A DNA stretch of 20,166 nucleotides from assembly GCA_026260175.1 (NCBI GenBank), contig JAKCWW010009678.1:3109-23274 (forward strand), read 5' to 3'. The position numbers and the translations under genes were made by a program. This document shows, piece by piece, positions 19,388 to 20,166 of the stretch (positions within the stretch are counted from its first letter, which is position 1; each line of letters begins with the position of its first letter). The notes beneath the pieces were generated by a model, which was not told where the DNA came from, searched no databases, and worked only from the letters and a program-made list of their open reading frames with translations. The DNA comes from Reticulitermes lucifugus. Taxonomy: Eukaryota; Arthropoda; Insecta; Blattodea; Rhinotermitidae.

Positions 19388-20100
19388 TCCATTCAATGGG
19401 TATTGATTAACGTGCAGACTTAACAGCAAAAGTTCCAATGATAAAACCAGCTCAAAAACAGAAATAAAACACAAAAACAGGACATATACACAAAAACAAT
19501 ACACTAAACAAATGTACAAAAACAATATGGCAGGAAAAAACAATATAAACGAAGTAGTGGGGCAAACCCCCTAAACCTTGAAAAACATATTACAAGTTGA
19601 TTAAAAATGTCACAGACTAGCGCAGAATGTTTTCATGAAGTAATGGGTTTCCTAAAGATATCGACGTTTTTGCACACATGGTTGGCAGCCGAAAAGCATC
19701 TAGCAGACGGAGAGTTTTTACAAGTAGCAGTAAACAGGGAGGAGTTTCTGAAATTACGAGGAAGAACTCGAATACCAGTAGTATCCAAAACAGACGGCTA
19801 CGTGTTAAAGCTAAATAGACAGAAGTAAAAAATAATGCATCAAGATGAAGTCTTCTGTTGTGCAGGCTATGAAGCTTTAGAAATTTAGGAAAATCCTCGT
19901 GAGAAACATGGTCATGAGTAAAGAAACGATGTTGACATAGGGCTACGAAATTCCGCTGAATGCGTTCCAGCTTTTTGGCTTCAGTAGACGTTACACAGTT
20001 CCATACAGTTGTGGCATATTCAAGTTTGGGACTAACTAGTTTTATATAAAGTACTAATATGCTATCAAGGGTACAAAAGAATTACTTTGTATTAAGTATC
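19348..20100 (-). pseudogene. 5'-truncated LINE (jockey/CR1 group), C-terminal RT region, 3' UTR and (ATT)n tail
   Basis: On the minus strand the reading begins near 20090 with LDSILVLYIKLV and continues LVSPKLEYATTVWN (20039-19998), KLERIQRNF (about 19973-19945), then LHNRRLHLDALF. After a frame change it reads TTGIRVLPRNFRNSSLF and SARCFSAANHVCKNVDIFRK, ending near 19620. This is the end of the reverse-transcriptase ORF in jockey/CR1-like LINEs. A 3' UTR of about 230 bases follows, then an (ATT)n tail at 19386-19348. At least two in-frame stops and a frame change make it inactive. It is better preserved than the LINE at 16966-18057, so probably younger. The + strand frame at 19607-19828 is its antisense shadow. 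Confidence 0.9.
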
Positions 20101-20106
20101 TTGTAT

Positions 20107-20166
20107 TGGTATCTTCACCTTGCCGTGGTAGAGGGGCTTGTGAGTTCCAGTGACCCTGAGAGCTAA
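20107..20166 (+). repeat. start of another interspersed repeat, cut by the window end
   Basis: The composition changes abruptly after the LINE breakpoint to GC-richer sequence with CACCTTGCCGTGGTAGAGGG. I recall phrases of this type from the 5' parts of insect non-LTR elements, but the 60 bases here are too few to classify it. Confidence 0.4.

Noticed and set aside
19607..19828. 73-codon + strand frame (MSQTSAECFHEVMGF)
   Set aside because: Antisense shadow of the minus-strand LINE, whose own reading matches reverse-transcriptase tails.

Overview
This is eukaryotic, AT-rich, mostly non-coding DNA from an insect. Decayed retrotransposons, tRNA-derived SINEs, fold-back DNA elements and microsatellites dominate it. 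The style of these repeats (an RT tail with an LExxTTVW-like motif and a (TAA)n tail, SINEs whose shadow translations are familiar from cockroach gene sets, and a fold-back element with GAAGATGGAGGC arms) points to a cockroach or termite, most likely Periplaneta-like. That assignment rests on recall, not on a search. There are no operons, bacterial genes, rRNA genes, intact tRNA genes or CRISPR arrays.

Bases 1 to about 10,600 are AT-rich and hold few recognisable repeats: two old fold-back copies, a dead Tc1/mariner-type transposase near 5.1-5.4 kb, and one weakly supported pair of exons on the + strand (5949-6113 and 6236-6286). This part reads as intergenic sequence or as the intron/3' UTR of an unseen gene.

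Around 10,640-10,940 the sequence turns CpG-rich. It carries the best gene evidence in the window: a TATA-less core promoter with an initiator and a correctly spaced DPE, a 43-base leader, and a first coding exon (10864-10939, + strand). The exon encodes a signal peptide and ends in a phase-1 GTAAGT donor. The gene would make a secreted or membrane protein, but no second exon is recognised, so its identity is unknown and intron 1 would exceed 9 kb.

Bases 10,976-20,166, the presumed intron 1, are packed with repeats. In order: a 172-bp TA-flanked fold-back element, a 19-bp minisatellite, a SINE, a (CA)n run, a minus-strand SINE, a truncated fold-back copy, one arm of a dispersed repeat pair, a hAT-like MITE, a (CAGA)-rich repeat end, a pogo/Tigger-like MITE, a 28-bp minisatellite, the second arm of the pair, a two-copy repeat with an expandable tetranucleotide core, a jockey-like LINE remnant split by a SINE, and a minus-strand LINE 3' end with a (TAA)13 tail. 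The window stops just inside another repeat. I see no new molecular system. The points of interest are the unidentified signal-peptide gene and the layered transposon structure.
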